A stretch of DNA of 64,000 nt from Gemmatimonadaceae bacterium (GCA_025358925.1 JANYHT010000045.1:1-64000); one strand, 5' to 3'; counted from the first letter of the stretch, positions 35,698-44,956 are shown. Translations and numbers: made by a program. Notes: generated from the sequence alone by a model not told the origin.

Positions 35698-38040
35698 ATG
35701 CACTACTCTGAGAATTTCGGCGGGTCGTCGTCCGACGTCGAACGAGCGCCGCGGGCGCTGGCCCCTTTATACGAAGTCCAGCGGGTCTTGGGTCGTGGCG
35801 GCATGGCCACGGTCTATCTGGCGCGCGAAACCAAGCACGGACGTCCGGTCGCAGTGAAGGTGCTCGATGCCGATAGCTTCGACGACGCCGGAACCGAACG
35901 CTTTCTGTTCGAAATTCACCTCACCGCACATTTGAGCCACCCCCACATTGTGCCACTACTCGACTCGGGTAACGCAGGCGGCAAACCATTTTATGTCATG
36001 CCGTTTGTCAGCGGGGGCACGCTCCGCGTATGCATCGACGGGGGACCGCTCGATACCAACCAGGTCCTTAAAATTGCCGGCGAAGTGTCCGACGCCCTCG
36101 CCTACGCGCACGCACAAGGCATTCTGCATCGTGATGTGAAGCCGGAAAACATCATGATGAGTGGCCGAAGCGCCGTCGTAACCGATTTTGGGATCGCGCG
36201 CGCACTGCGCGCCATTGACGAGCCCGATGCACACTCGCTCGATGTCGGTACTGCGATGGGTACTCCTGCCTACATGAGCCCAGAACAAGCGGCCGGCGAA
36301 CAAGACCTTGATGAACGCAGCGATGTGTACAGCCTCGGCGCGGTTATGTACGAAATGCTCACCGGTGCTCCGCCATTTGTCGGCGACACCGTGCTCGCGC
36401 TGATGGCCAAACGATTTGTCGAACCACCGCCGTCACCGCGTGCGAAGCGGGCCGACCTTTGTGAAGCGGTCGACGTGCTCGTGATGCGCGCCATGGCCGT
36501 CACGCCGACCGATCGGTACGCGAGCGCCGCCGAATTTTGTGATGCGATCGCGCGAGTACGTGTCGCGCTGGAGTCACCGCAGTACGCTGTTATCACCGGC
36601 ACCTCGGCGGCCGTGCTGCCCTCCGTGGCGGTGTTACCGTTCGAAAATGCCACGGGTATCAGTGACGACGACTTTGTCGCAAGCGGGATCACCGATGAAG
36701 TGCTCACATCGCTCGCCAAAGGTGGCCGCATTCGCGTCGCTGGCCGCGGGTCCGCTTTTGTGGTCGCGGGTCAACAGGTCGATGCACGCGCAATTTGCGA
36801 GCGCCTTGGTGTACGCACCGTGCTCATGGGCTCCGTGCGTCGATCGGGACACAGGCTCCGCGTCACGGCGCAGCTGATCAGTGGCGCCGACGGTTTTCAT
36901 CTGTGGAGCGATCGCTTTGATCGTACGATGGATGATTTGTTTGCCGTGCAGGACGAAATCGCCGGGCACATTTCAACGGCGTTGCACGGTGCCTTACTGA
37001 GCACGGTGTCGGCAGCAGAAGCCCCTCGGCCCGTAGCGCCCGACGCGTACTACGCATACCTCCGCGGCCGACATTTGCTGCGCCAACGGACCGCATCGGC
37101 GATGCAGGCGGCGCAAGAGTGGTTCACGCGCGCGCTCGCGCTTGATGCGCACTTTGCGGCCGCCCATGCGGGGCTCGCGGAAACATGGGCGTTACTAGGT
37201 GTGTACGGCGAGCTCGCACCACGCGCATCATTCGACCAAGCGCGTCGCGAAGCGCAGTTGGCTCTGGCGGACGACCCATCGCTTGCCGCCGCGCATGCCG
37301 TGCTCGGGTTGGTACACGCTGGCTTCGATTGGGATCTCACGCGCGCCGCACAGTCGTTTGATGCGTCGGCGCGTGCGATGGCGGAGCCCAATGCGTATCA
37401 GTGGCTGGCCACCATGGTCTTGCTCCCGCGAGGTCAATTCGAAGAAGCGCTCAAGGTGGTCGGTAGCGCGTTACGCATTGATCCACTTTCGTTGGCCGCG
37501 CGTTCGACACTGACAGTTGCGTTTCTATATTCGCGCCGCTTCGAAGAAGCCATTCACGCCGCGCGCGAAACGCTCGAACTCGATCCGCACTTTTCCCTTG
37601 CACACTATTTTCTTGCGCAAGCGTTGAGTGCGCTTGGCGACATCACCGGTGCGGCTGAATCCGCAGGACGCGCGTGCGAGCTATCGGGCCGCAGTGGTGA
37701 AACCGTTGCGTTTGCTGCTTACGCGCACGGTCGCGCTGGACATGCTGAGGAAGCGGCGCGCTACGCAACCGAACTGCGTGCGCGCAACAACGACCGGTAC
37801 GTGTCTGCCACTCATCTGGCTCTTGTCGCCCTGGGTATCGGCGAGACAGACGCTGCACTTTCACACCTCGAGCACGCGGTCGAGGCGCGCGCAACGGAAT
37901 TGATCTGGCTTGGCGTTCGTCCGGCTTGGGCTGCCCTGCGTGAACACGCTCGCTTTGAACACATCATGGCACGCGTTGGCGTCACGACGCACTTGACCAA
38001 CCAGGCCCTCAGTGAGATCGTGCCGCACACGTCGCTATAG
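35698..38040 (+). CDS. Serine/threonine protein kinase with FlgO/TolB-N-like and TPR domains
   Basis: The 780-residue protein has a kinase domain at about 25-280: GRGGMATVYLA, Lys54 in VAVKVL, HRDVKPENIMM (His144-Arg-Asp), DFGIARAL, GTPAYMSPEQAAGE. A FlgO/TolB-N-like module follows (LPSVAVLPFENATGI, then ITDEVLTSLAKGGRIRVAGR, then GSVRRSGHRLRVTAQLI) at about 310-440, then TPR repeats to the end (AAAHAGLAETWALLG, FEEALKVVGSALRIDPLSL). No membrane span is evident, so it is cytoplasmic, unlike many relatives. Members are thought to sense or scaffold through the TPR part; the targets are unknown. No ribosome-binding site precedes ATG 35698. It follows the KAS III gene divergently across 109 bp. 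Confidence 0.88.
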   Translation: MHYSENFGGSSSDVERAPRALAPLYEVQRVLGRGGMATVYLARETKHGRPVAVKVLDADSFDDAGTERFLFEIHLTAHLSHPHIVPLLDSGNAGGKPFYVMPFVSGGTLRVCIDGGPLDTNQVLKIAGEVSDALAYAHAQGILHRDVKPENIMMSGRSAVVTDFGIARALRAIDEPDAHSLDVGTAMGTPAYMSPEQAAGEQDLDERSDVYSLGAVMYEMLTGAPPFVGDTVLALMAKRFVEPPPSPRAKRADLCEAVDVLVMRAMAVTPTDRYASAAEFCDAIARVRVALESPQYAVITGTSAAVLPSVAVLPFENATGISDDDFVASGITDEVLTSLAKGGRIRVAGRGSAFVVAGQQVDARAICERLGVRTVLMGSVRRSGHRLRVTAQLISGADGFHLWSDRFDRTMDDLFAVQDEIAGHISTALHGALLSTVSAAEAPRPVAPDAYYAYLRGRHLLRQRTASAMQAAQEWFTRALALDAHFAAAHAGLAETWALLGVYGELAPRASFDQARREAQLALADDPSLAAAHAVLGLVHAGFDWDLTRAAQSFDASARAMAEPNAYQWLATMVLLPRGQFEEALKVVGSALRIDPLSLAARSTLTVAFLYSRRFEEAIHAARETLELDPHFSLAHYFLAQALSALGDITGAAESAGRACELSGRSGETVAFAAYAHGRAGHAEEAARYATELRARNNDRYVSATHLALVALGIGETDAALSHLEHAVEARATELIWLGVRPAWAALREHARFEHIMARVGVTTHLTNQALSEIVPHTSL

Positions 38041-38044
38041 GCGT

Positions 38045-39265
38045 TTACTTCGGTGTCACTTTAAACAGTCCGCCGGACGTGGTGTTTTCGATCATCCACA
38101 CCGCGCCGTCTGGGCCGATCGCTACATCGCGGATCTGATGGCCGACATCCCAGCGTTCGGCCGGTGCGGCCCCGCCCTTCCCATTAAACGTGATCCGGTT
38201 GAGCGTCCTCGTGCCCAACCCGCCCATCAGGGCTGAGCCCTGCCACTTCGGAAACATCGCGCCCTTGTAAAACGTGAGATTTCCCGGCGCGATGATCGGT
38301 GTCCAATAAATGACCGGCTTCGCCAGATCAGGCCGAGTATCGGGACTCGGGATGGGCACGCCGTCGTAGTTGACGGCATACGATACGAGCGGCCAACCAT
38401 AGTTTTTGCCGACTTCGATCAGATTGAGCTCGTCGCCGCCGCGAGGTCCATGTTCGGCCTCCCACAGCCGACCATCGGGCGCGAACGCGAGGCCATACGG
38501 CGTGCGATGACCCGAGGTCCATGTTTCCGACGGCGTCAGGTTTGGTCCAGGGAAGGTGTAGCTGAATGCCACGGCTGCGGTCTTCGCCAATTCTGTGTCG
38601 CGCGGTGGATTGATCACGTCAATACTGGCCGCGCCGGTCTTGCCGGCCTGCGGGTTTCCGGGCGCCGGTTTACCGTCAAGCGTCAGACGGAGGATTTTGC
38701 CCAACGGTGAGTTTGGATCCTGAGCAGGCGTCATACGCTGCCGATCGCCGACCGCGAGAAACAGATATCGCTTGTCGGGAGAAAAGGCGACCGCTGCCCC
38801 AAACTGACCACCCCTGCCCCTTGCGCCGTCGCGCCAAATGACCTGCAGCCCATCGAGGCTGGCCGAGCCATCGGTGATGGTCAGCTTTGCCCGTGCGAGG
38901 GCAAGGCTAGACCCATTGTCGCCCGGCTCCGAATAGGTGAGGTAGACATTTTTGTCGGTGGCGTAGTGCGGCGAGATGTACACACCAAGCATGCCACCCT
39001 GTCCTTGCGATAGTACGGCGGGCACGTTGGTGATTGGCGTCTTCTCGCCTGCCTGCGTCACCAACCACAGCGGACCCACTTTCTCTGTAATGAGCATGCG
39101 TCCATCGGGAAGGAACGCAATGCGCCACGGCAGGCGGAACGTCGCCACTTGCGTCATCGTAAACGGTAAGCTGGGCTCGGGCGTTTGCGTGCCCGCGTTG
39201 ACCTGTGCTTCCACGGCGGTCGAGACGAACGTCAACAAGAGCGCGGCACGTGCGAACACCTTCAT
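38045..39265 (-). CDS. Secreted PQQ-dependent sugar dehydrogenase-like (glucose/sorbosone dehydrogenase family)
   Basis: The 406-residue protein has a signal peptide (ALLLTFVSTAVEAQ) and the six-blade propeller of the soluble glucose dehydrogenase/Hedgehog-interacting-like family: LPWRIAFLPDGRMLITEK, LGVYISPHYATDKNVYLTYS, GRGGQFGAAVAFSPDKRYLF, GHRTPYGLAFAPDGRLWEAEHG with the His-Arg pair near PQQ, GGDELNLIEVGKNYGWP. The homologue YliI/Asd oxidises aldose sugars in the periplasm with PQQ and Ca2+. PQQ synthesis genes are not in the window. AAGGAGAG lies 9 nt before ATG 39265, a strong site. A divergent PQQ-repeat gene starts 95 bp away, so they may share control. Substrate not determined. Confidence 0.87.
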   Translation of the reverse strand: MKVFARAALLLTFVSTAVEAQVNAGTQTPEPSLPFTMTQVATFRLPWRIAFLPDGRMLITEKVGPLWLVTQAGEKTPITNVPAVLSQGQGGMLGVYISPHYATDKNVYLTYSEPGDNGSSLALARAKLTITDGSASLDGLQVIWRDGARGRGGQFGAAVAFSPDKRYLFLAVGDRQRMTPAQDPNSPLGKILRLTLDGKPAPGNPQAGKTGAASIDVINPPRDTELAKTAAVAFSYTFPGPNLTPSETWTSGHRTPYGLAFAPDGRLWEAEHGPRGGDELNLIEVGKNYGWPLVSYAVNYDGVPIPSPDTRPDLAKPVIYWTPIIAPGNLTFYKGAMFPKWQGSALMGGLGTRTLNRITFNGKGGAAPAERWDVGHQIRDVAIGPDGAVWMIENTTSGGLFKVTPK

Positions 39266-39303
39266 CGGAAATCTCTCCTTAAGTTTTTTGCCAAGACTCC
39301 GAA

Positions 39304-39326
39304 CAGTAACGTGCAATTCGTTACTG
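39304..39326. promoter_or_regulatory. Palindrome in a divergent intergenic region, candidate operator
   Basis: CAGTAAC at 39304-39310 and GTTACTG at 39320-39326 form a perfect inverted repeat around a 9-nt centre. It lies in the 94-bp gap between the two divergent PQQ-type genes. A dimeric regulator could bind it and control both. No other copy was noticed near other genes. Confidence 0.45.
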
Positions 39327-39359
39327 ACGCGACGCCACCCTCAACCTTCCGGTGAACGA

Positions 39360-40580
39360 ATGCTCAACGCCGTCTCTTCATGTCGACGACTGCATTTCTC
39401 CGCGCTCGCGCTAGGTCTGACAATTCCCGTACTCGTCGGCGCGCAAACAGATGCGAGCGCGGTGCGTGCGCTGCGCACAACTCCGACCGAGAAGTTCGCC
39501 GTCAGCAACGGTAATCGCGATTGGGGACCGGCGTCGATTGCTGGCAATATCATCATCGCCGGTGGACCGTCAGGCAACGCGGGATTGCACGCCGTCGATA
39601 TGCTCACGGGAAAACTCAAATGGTCGTACCGACCCGCGGACATCAACGCGTCGGTCTCCACGCCACCGGCCATCGTACGTGATCTCGCGATCGCACCATA
39701 CGGCGCCGCCAATCCGGGTGCGGTGATCGCTGTATCGGTATCCACCGGCAAGGCCGTCTGGCGAGGTGCCGATCCGGCGACGAACGCGACGGTCGTTGCA
39801 ACGAGTGACATGGCGTACGTGCAAACGAAGGACGGCATATTCCTCGCCCTCGACGCCGCGACAGGAAAAGAGGTGTGGCGCCGCGCGTTTTCGAAGCGAC
39901 GATTCTGTGTGTCACGTCCAGTGATCGCCGACGGCGTCGTGTACGTCTCAGGTGGCGTCGACGCGGTTACGGGCGATGCCGCTCGACCAGACGGCTTCGA
40001 CATGTTGGCGCTCGATGCGAAAACTGGGCAAGAGAAATGGCATCACCGCGCGGAGGCCGAGTATGGCACGGCTGGCGTGTGCGTGACGGCGCCGGTCGTC
40101 GCGGGCACGACCGTGTACGGTGTCGCGGAAGCGCATCTATACGCGATTGATCGCGCGACGGGACGCGACAGATGGAAGTCCGTCGAAACGCGTGCGATGG
40201 TGAGCGGACGAGCGCGACTCGTTCAAGTTGTTGGCCTTGTCAATGCGGGCGCGGTTCTCGTCGGCCTGACCGAAACCGCACTGATCGCGTTCGACAAGTC
40301 GACCGGCAAGACCGCGTGGGAGTTAGCAGGCGCGTACAGTCTCTCGTCACCGTCCACCGCGGTCGCGGGCAACGTGCTGTATTTCCAAGGCAGTCCGCAA
40401 AGCCAACCGGCGCTGACATCGCGCGGCACGTTGTACGCACTCGACCTCGACACGCGAACCATTCTCTGGTCATTTAGCCGACCTACGGCCGAGAAGGATT
40501 GGTCATTCGGTTACGTAACGCCGGTGAACGATGGATTATGGGTCGACTCATACAAGGCCTTGGTGAAGTTGCAGCCGTGA
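39360..40580 (+). CDS. Secreted PQQ-repeat (BamB-like) beta-propeller protein
   Basis: The 406-residue protein has a signal peptide (LHFSALALGLTIPVLVGAQ) and PQQ-type propeller blades, each ending in 'a-x-D-x-x-T-G-x-x-x-W': HAVDMLTGKLKWSYR, VSVSTGKAVWRG, LALDAATGKEVWRRA, LALDAKTGQEKWHHR, YAIDRATGRDRWKS, and LYALDLDTRTILWSF. This fits either a PQQ-binding dehydrogenase relative or a BamB-like scaffold. The acidic and disulfide features of true quinoprotein alcohol dehydrogenases were not seen, so cofactor binding is doubtful. ATG 39360 was chosen because the signal peptide follows. It is divergent from the sugar dehydrogenase-like gene and convergent with the GH9 gene. Confidence 0.78.
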   Translation: MLNAVSSCRRLHFSALALGLTIPVLVGAQTDASAVRALRTTPTEKFAVSNGNRDWGPASIAGNIIIAGGPSGNAGLHAVDMLTGKLKWSYRPADINASVSTPPAIVRDLAIAPYGAANPGAVIAVSVSTGKAVWRGADPATNATVVATSDMAYVQTKDGIFLALDAATGKEVWRRAFSKRRFCVSRPVIADGVVYVSGGVDAVTGDAARPDGFDMLALDAKTGQEKWHHRAEAEYGTAGVCVTAPVVAGTTVYGVAEAHLYAIDRATGRDRWKSVETRAMVSGRARLVQVVGLVNAGAVLVGLTETALIAFDKSTGKTAWELAGAYSLSSPSTAVAGNVLYFQGSPQSQPALTSRGTLYALDLDTRTILWSFSRPTAEKDWSFGYVTPVNDGLWVDSYKALVKLQP

Positions 40581-40619
40581 CGAACGCGACGCGTATCGTC
40601 ACTGCGTATCGCGACTGCG

Positions 40620-43319
40620 CTATTGTACGAACAGTTCGCGCCGTTGCGCTGTGCGGCCATCTTTGATCGCCACCACTGTCCATGGCGCGTTGGCGTCGAG
40701 ACGCGTTGCGTGCCACTCAATTGTCGTCGGCGCACCAACACCGCGCAGGGTCGTGCGCGTGGGCGACTTCACTCGCAGGTTGTCGCTGCGCAGTTTGTAA
40801 TCGTGCGCGCCGAGATTGGCACCCGTTGCGCGTATCGTGATTTCGCCGTTGCTCGCGGTTGAACTGCTGAGGGAAAAGGACGGTGGCGCTTCACCTGCGG
40901 CGCGCGGCAATAGATCCTCCATCAACCACAACCAGCGATTGCTGGAATGGACCCACACCTCCTTGTACACGTACATATTTTGCGATGGCCAATACGGTAG
41001 GTCGGTCATGCCGCGACTCTGCATACCTACGGGCAACGAGCCCACGAGATCGCCCGAGGATACGCTGTACTGTTGCGCCCAGTCATAGCCTTCTCCGTAC
41101 ATCGTGCTTTGCGCAAACGGATTGCGACCCACCACCCACTCGGCCTGTTGCTCCGCGAGATCAAGCCCTGCACTGTCACCGCGTAAACGCGACGCCGCTG
41201 CGAGCGCCTTCGCCTGCGACAGGAGCACGCCATAGTTACCGCGTCGACTAAACCACACTGGGAACGTGCGTAGGTACCAACCTTCTCCCATCGATGTCCC
41301 GGCGCGCACCTGCTCTGCATACTCCGATTGCTTCTCTTGATACCGTCCGCCAGAATCGGGGACCTGGACACTATCGACGACGCGATACACGTACGCGGGC
41401 AGCATGTGATACGGCGCCGTAATGGTAGCCGATTGCTTTTGATACTCGGCGTACCGCGCGACGGTCGCATACCACCGCATCCAGTCTGCATGATCGGGGA
41501 GCAGGTCGATCAACTGCGACAGAGCGACGATCGGTGCTTGATCGGCGGCACGGTGAAACTGATGGAAGATCGTATCGCGATCCGGACCGGTGTAGAAGAA
41601 TCCAGAGAGCGGAAATACCGAGCCCACGCGCGCGACTTGTTGCGACTCCATGACCACGCGTGCCAACTCCACAGCCTTGTCGCGAAATCGCGCCTCGCCG
41701 GTGGCGCGAAACAGTTCGAGTGACGCGGTAATACCGATACCCGCTAGCTCCATGCGCGACGCCGCAAACGCAGGCGTGTGCCACGTACTCGGCCCGTCGA
41801 CGCCGACAATTGCCGCCGCCCAATCATCGCGCGCGATGCGCAGACTGTGGGCGGCCAGCTCGGGCTCACGCGACTTGAGCACGCGATACGCCAACGCTTC
41901 GGCCGCTGCGGCTATGTAGTTGGCGTTGGGATTATTTTTCGCCTCGACCGTTTTGTCGTCGGCATCGCCAATGATGTTGTTGGTCCAGAAATTGTGACTG
42001 CCAAATCCGATGCGATATCCGCCGTCGAAACGGACGCGTAACACCCACGCGAGTCCCCATTTCGCTTCTTCAATGAGACGCGCCACCAATTCCGGGTCGT
42101 CGCCGCGCTGGGCAAGTCGATCGGCCAGCGCGAACATCGCGTACGTCCCCTCGCCAGTGTTGATCACGCCTTGTGAGAGGTCGCCAGCGTCGTGCCAACC
42201 GCCACTCATCGTGACGCGCTGATCACCAAATGTTGCGAACCAGTCTAAATGATCGACGTCGTGAGTACCCGGTACTGCAAAACCACAGCGATTGCCGTAG
42301 TAAAAGTTGAGCGTCTTCCAGATCGACACTTTCCATGCGTCGTCGCCAATGCGAAACGGCTTCGTGGTAACATTGCCGGCGCGCAATACATAGCTGCCGG
42401 AGGTTGTAATTTCGGAAAAGTCGAGTCGCTGAAAGTCGCCGCGCATCGAGTGCACCGTCTCGATCGGTTTGCGCAACACGGTCTCACCAAAGGCGATGTT
42501 GTTCACGCGCACGACATCAAACGTCGTCGCCGAGAGCGCGCTGGCGATGGCGGATTTCGAGCTGCCGTTTTGATAGCCGCTGTGGCTGAACGCGATTTTC
42601 CCTGGTGCCAAGGTCCAGCCTGTGTGCACGTCAGGGTCGACGCGTTGCAATTCAATGGGGCCGATTTCGATCGCAACATGATCGTCGGCGTTCGACAACA
42701 TGCGATTGACGAAGTATCCAATCTCGAGCCGCGTGACGTGATCGCGCGCGAGGGGTTCGATCTCCCACACGATGTGCTGCCATCCCGGCTCGCGCAGCGT
42801 GATGATATGCGTGCCTTCGCGATTGAAGCGATCAGGCACCTTCACGACACCATCGTTGTGCATCACGAGCTGCAATGGCACGACCGGGATGCCGCTAAAA
42901 TCCGCGCGAAGCCACAACGACAGACGGTTGTATGCAGTCCAATTTTCATTCGCGAACGCGCGCTGTAGGTTGATGCTCGGCAATCGCAGACGCGCAGATG
43001 CGGGCGCATTTACGTTCAGCGTCATGTCCACGCGCAGCGATCGCATGTCGCCAAGGCCCCGCCGTTCTGGCAATGACAGTGTTCCTGCACCGCTGAGCTT
43101 CCAAACCGTTGGTTGCGACATGTTATCGAGAACTCGACTGGCCGACACGGGCTTGGTCAGCCAACCGAATTCGGCGGAATTTACGAAGTCGATCGGAAGT
43201 ACCGGTCGCGGCTCTGCGGGGCGTTCTCCTGCGCGTTGCGCTACTGCGCTTTGCGCCGCGGCGGCGTACGGTGCGAACGCATACGTCAGCGCGATGATGG
43301 CAAACCGAAAGATTCTCAT
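40620..43319 (-). CDS. Secreted glycoside hydrolase family 9 endoglucanase-like protein
   Basis: The 899-residue protein has a signal peptide (IIALTYAFAPYAAAAQ). An N-terminal beta-sandwich domain follows (about 45-230, carbohydrate-binding-like). Next come the Ig-like cellulase N-domain (about 238-325, with VVRVNNIAFGETVLRKPI) and the (alpha/alpha)6 GH9 domain (about 328-825). The nucleophile-activating Asp pair is in GGWHDAGDLSQG (DAGD at 377-380), and WVVGRNPFAQSTMYGEGYDW holds the usual GRNP signature. The C-terminal 70 residues are beta-like. GH9 enzymes cut beta-1,4-glucan or act on related glucans and oligosaccharides. The catalytic acid is the Glu expected near MYVYKEVW. It stands alone rather than in a polysaccharide locus. 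ATG 43319 was chosen for the signal peptide. Confidence 0.85.
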   Translation of the reverse strand: MRIFRFAIIALTYAFAPYAAAAQSAVAQRAGERPAEPRPVLPIDFVNSAEFGWLTKPVSASRVLDNMSQPTVWKLSGAGTLSLPERRGLGDMRSLRVDMTLNVNAPASARLRLPSINLQRAFANENWTAYNRLSLWLRADFSGIPVVPLQLVMHNDGVVKVPDRFNREGTHIITLREPGWQHIVWEIEPLARDHVTRLEIGYFVNRMLSNADDHVAIEIGPIELQRVDPDVHTGWTLAPGKIAFSHSGYQNGSSKSAIASALSATTFDVVRVNNIAFGETVLRKPIETVHSMRGDFQRLDFSEITTSGSYVLRAGNVTTKPFRIGDDAWKVSIWKTLNFYYGNRCGFAVPGTHDVDHLDWFATFGDQRVTMSGGWHDAGDLSQGVINTGEGTYAMFALADRLAQRGDDPELVARLIEEAKWGLAWVLRVRFDGGYRIGFGSHNFWTNNIIGDADDKTVEAKNNPNANYIAAAAEALAYRVLKSREPELAAHSLRIARDDWAAAIVGVDGPSTWHTPAFAASRMELAGIGITASLELFRATGEARFRDKAVELARVVMESQQVARVGSVFPLSGFFYTGPDRDTIFHQFHRAADQAPIVALSQLIDLLPDHADWMRWYATVARYAEYQKQSATITAPYHMLPAYVYRVVDSVQVPDSGGRYQEKQSEYAEQVRAGTSMGEGWYLRTFPVWFSRRGNYGVLLSQAKALAAASRLRGDSAGLDLAEQQAEWVVGRNPFAQSTMYGEGYDWAQQYSVSSGDLVGSLPVGMQSRGMTDLPYWPSQNMYVYKEVWVHSSNRWLWLMEDLLPRAAGEAPPSFSLSSSTASNGEITIRATGANLGAHDYKLRSDNLRVKSPTRTTLRGVGAPTTIEWHATRLDANAPWTVVAIKDGRTAQRRELFVQ

Positions 43320-43364
43320 TCCACAAATTCGCACATCGGTAGGAATTCGGTAACTTTTCCCGCC

Positions 43365-43766
43365 ATGAGTCTTCGCTATCGCGCACGCTACTTCGCACTC
43401 GGCGTTGCCGTCATGGTTGTTGGACTGGCCGTGCACTTCCAAGGCACGAGTCTTTCGGCGAACGCCCGCGACGTCATCGGCGATGCGCTGTGGGCAACGA
43501 TGATGGCGTCGTTTGTGAGCGCGAGCCTCCCAAGGCGGCGACCGTGGCAACGCTATTTCACGGCGCTCGTGATATGCTATGCCGTGGAGTTGAGCCAGTT
43601 GTCGCAACTGTCCGCGTTGCAATACGTGCGATCCACACTGCTGGGGCGTTTGGTGCTGGGTAGCGGGTTTGATCCGCGAGACTTTGCGGCCTATGCGCTC
43701 GGCATCGTCGTTTTCATCGCGTTAGATCAATGCTGGCTGTTGCGCAAAAACGGCGCGCTTGTGTAA
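43365..43766 (+). CDS. DUF2809-family membrane protein
   Basis: The 133-residue protein has four hydrophobic spans and the DUF2809 pattern: RYFALGVAVMVVGLAVHF, then ANARDVIGDALWATMMASFV, then VICYAVELSQLSQLSALQYV, then LVLGSGFDPRDFAAYALGI. The R-D-x-x-G-D-x-L-W/Y phrase and the GxGFxxxD loop are conserved. Members are small membrane proteins of unknown role, often near VanZ-like genes. It is divergent from the GH9 gene across 45 bp. No clear ribosome-binding site precedes ATG 43365. Confidence 0.8.
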   Translation: MSLRYRARYFALGVAVMVVGLAVHFQGTSLSANARDVIGDALWATMMASFVSASLPRRRPWQRYFTALVICYAVELSQLSQLSALQYVRSTLLGRLVLGSGFDPRDFAAYALGIVVFIALDQCWLLRKNGALV

Positions 43767-44023
43767 ACCATTTAGCAGTTGCGGCAGCGCGCACATGGTA
43801 TTCTTGCGTCCGATTCGAGTATTGAGATTGTGATGCGTCAATAGCTGAGGGAAGAATCTGCAAAGCCTCCGCACGTGGTACAGATGGCTTACTAACGATT
43901 AGATTTCTGATGCGCGGCACCTTGGCTTGAACGAGCACACATCCGAAATGCGTACGTTCGAGCACTCGTTTGTCAAATTGGCGAAGGATCTGTGTCCATG
44001 CGTAGTCTCCGTACAGAGACGCG
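43767..44023. other. Intergenic region without a supported gene
   Basis: Short open frames exist on both strands, the longest an 83-codon leftward frame, but none has a ribosome-binding site or known likeness. The base composition is less GC-rich than the flanking genes. Confidence 0.35.
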
Positions 44024-44887
44024 CTACTTCGCGTTAATAGCCTCGACGTACAAGGCTATGCCGTCCAACACGCGCGTGAGCCCAAAGTCAAACGACTTAT
44101 CGGCGGTGCGCGGTTGGCCTGTAGACGGTGATGTAAGCAGCGCCGAAAATGTTGGGAAGCGCTGGTCACCGATGGCACGACCCAGGTCCGCGCCGACGGC
44201 GGCGGCCCACGCTTCGTCCGACGTGCCACGCGCGCGCGCGCTCGCGAGCGAAATCGCCGTGTCTGATGCGCCTCGCGTATAACCGTCGATCACGCTGAGC
44301 ATTTCACCGAGGTCCGCGGCGCGCAAGCCCGTTTGGGCGAGGGCGTCGAGCAGCGCTTCCAGCCAGCGCAGCCAGTTCGGTCCGTGCGGAGCGGCAACGA
44401 ATGGCAACTCCGCCAGCCAAGGCCGCGCACACAACATCGCTCGCTTCGCGCGCGCCCAGTGCGCCACGTCTTCGCGCCACGCTCCTCGCGGCTCGATCGC
44501 TTGAGGGGGACGTCCCATTCCTGCGTCGACAATCGCGTCAAGGAGCGTCTCCTTGTTTGGGAAATATCGATAGAGCGCCATCGTGGTGAGGCCAAGGGTC
44601 GCCGCAACAGCGTGCATCGTCACCGCCGCAAGACCAGCCGCATCGGCGATCCCCACGGCCGCCTGCACCACGTCGTCCGGTGTAAACCCCGCTTTCGGAC
44701 CGCGCGTCGGCTGCGAGCGATCATCCCACAGCAGCTCACTGCGGCGTCGAAGGTCCGGATCGATGGAAGCGGCTGCGCTCAGAATGTCGTCGTGTGTCAG
44801 CTCGCGCCTCGCAATCGGCAGTGGCGACACTGCCGATGCCGATCGCGTTTTGTGCGTACGTGGTGGTGGCTTCTTTTTGCCCGCCAT
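44024..44887 (-). CDS. TetR/AcrR-family transcriptional regulator
   Basis: The 287-residue protein has an unusually long N-terminal extension (about 65 residues, Lys- and Arg-rich at the start). The TetR DNA-binding domain follows: FTPDDVVQAAVGIADAAGLA, then VTMHAVAATLGLTTMALYRYFPNKETLL (HTH around 88-115). An all-helical ligand-binding domain fills the rest. The recognition helix phrase T-T-M-A-L-Y-R-Y-F is the classical family signature. GGAG lies 4-7 nt before ATG 44887. It is divergent from an operon with an outer membrane protein, a DUF2306 protein and a Rieske-FAD protein. Two palindromes overlapping a promoter lie in the gap, so it very probably represses that operon. The inducer is unknown. 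Confidence 0.87.
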   Translation of the reverse strand: MAGKKKPPPRTHKTRSASAVSPLPIARRELTHDDILSAAASIDPDLRRRSELLWDDRSQPTRGPKAGFTPDDVVQAAVGIADAAGLAAVTMHAVAATLGLTTMALYRYFPNKETLLDAIVDAGMGRPPQAIEPRGAWREDVAHWARAKRAMLCARPWLAELPFVAAPHGPNWLRWLEALLDALAQTGLRAADLGEMLSVIDGYTRGASDTAISLASARARGTSDEAWAAAVGADLGRAIGDQRFPTFSALLTSPSTGQPRTADKSFDFGLTRVLDGIALYVEAINAK

Positions 44888-44909
44888 ACAACTCCGTTCA
44901 CGAAAAGTG

Positions 44910-44937
44910 TTGACAAGATTGAAACTGTGTATATGAT
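44910..44937 (+). promoter_or_regulatory. Sigma-70-like promoter of the TetR-controlled operon
   Basis: TTGACA at 44910-44915 is a perfect -35 hexamer. TATGAT at 44932-44937 follows after 16 bp as a near-consensus -10. It points towards the gene at 45036, giving a leader of roughly 90 nt. It is the clearest promoter in the window. Confidence 0.65.
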
Positions 44938-44956
44938 ACACACGTACTGTGTACGT
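44927..44956. promoter_or_regulatory. Tandem palindromes, probable TetR operators
   Basis: GTGTAT-ATG-ATACAC (44927-44941) and ACGTAC-TGT-GTACGT (44942-44956) are perfect 15-bp palindromes with 3-bp centres, placed end to end. The first overlaps the -10 hexamer of the rightward promoter, so a bound TetR dimer would block RNA polymerase. The second lies just downstream. Both are also upstream of the tetR-type gene itself, allowing autoregulation. Confidence 0.65.

Noticed and set aside
35698-38040. Kinase/TPR gene as part of the flavoenzyme/ThDP cluster
   Set aside because: It is divergent from the KAS III-like gene, belongs to a family seen in many places, and has no chemistry link.
40620-43319. 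GH9 gene as part of a polysaccharide utilisation locus
   Set aside because: No SusCD pair, carbohydrate transporter or regulator is adjacent; the SusCD pair is 20 kb away in another operon.
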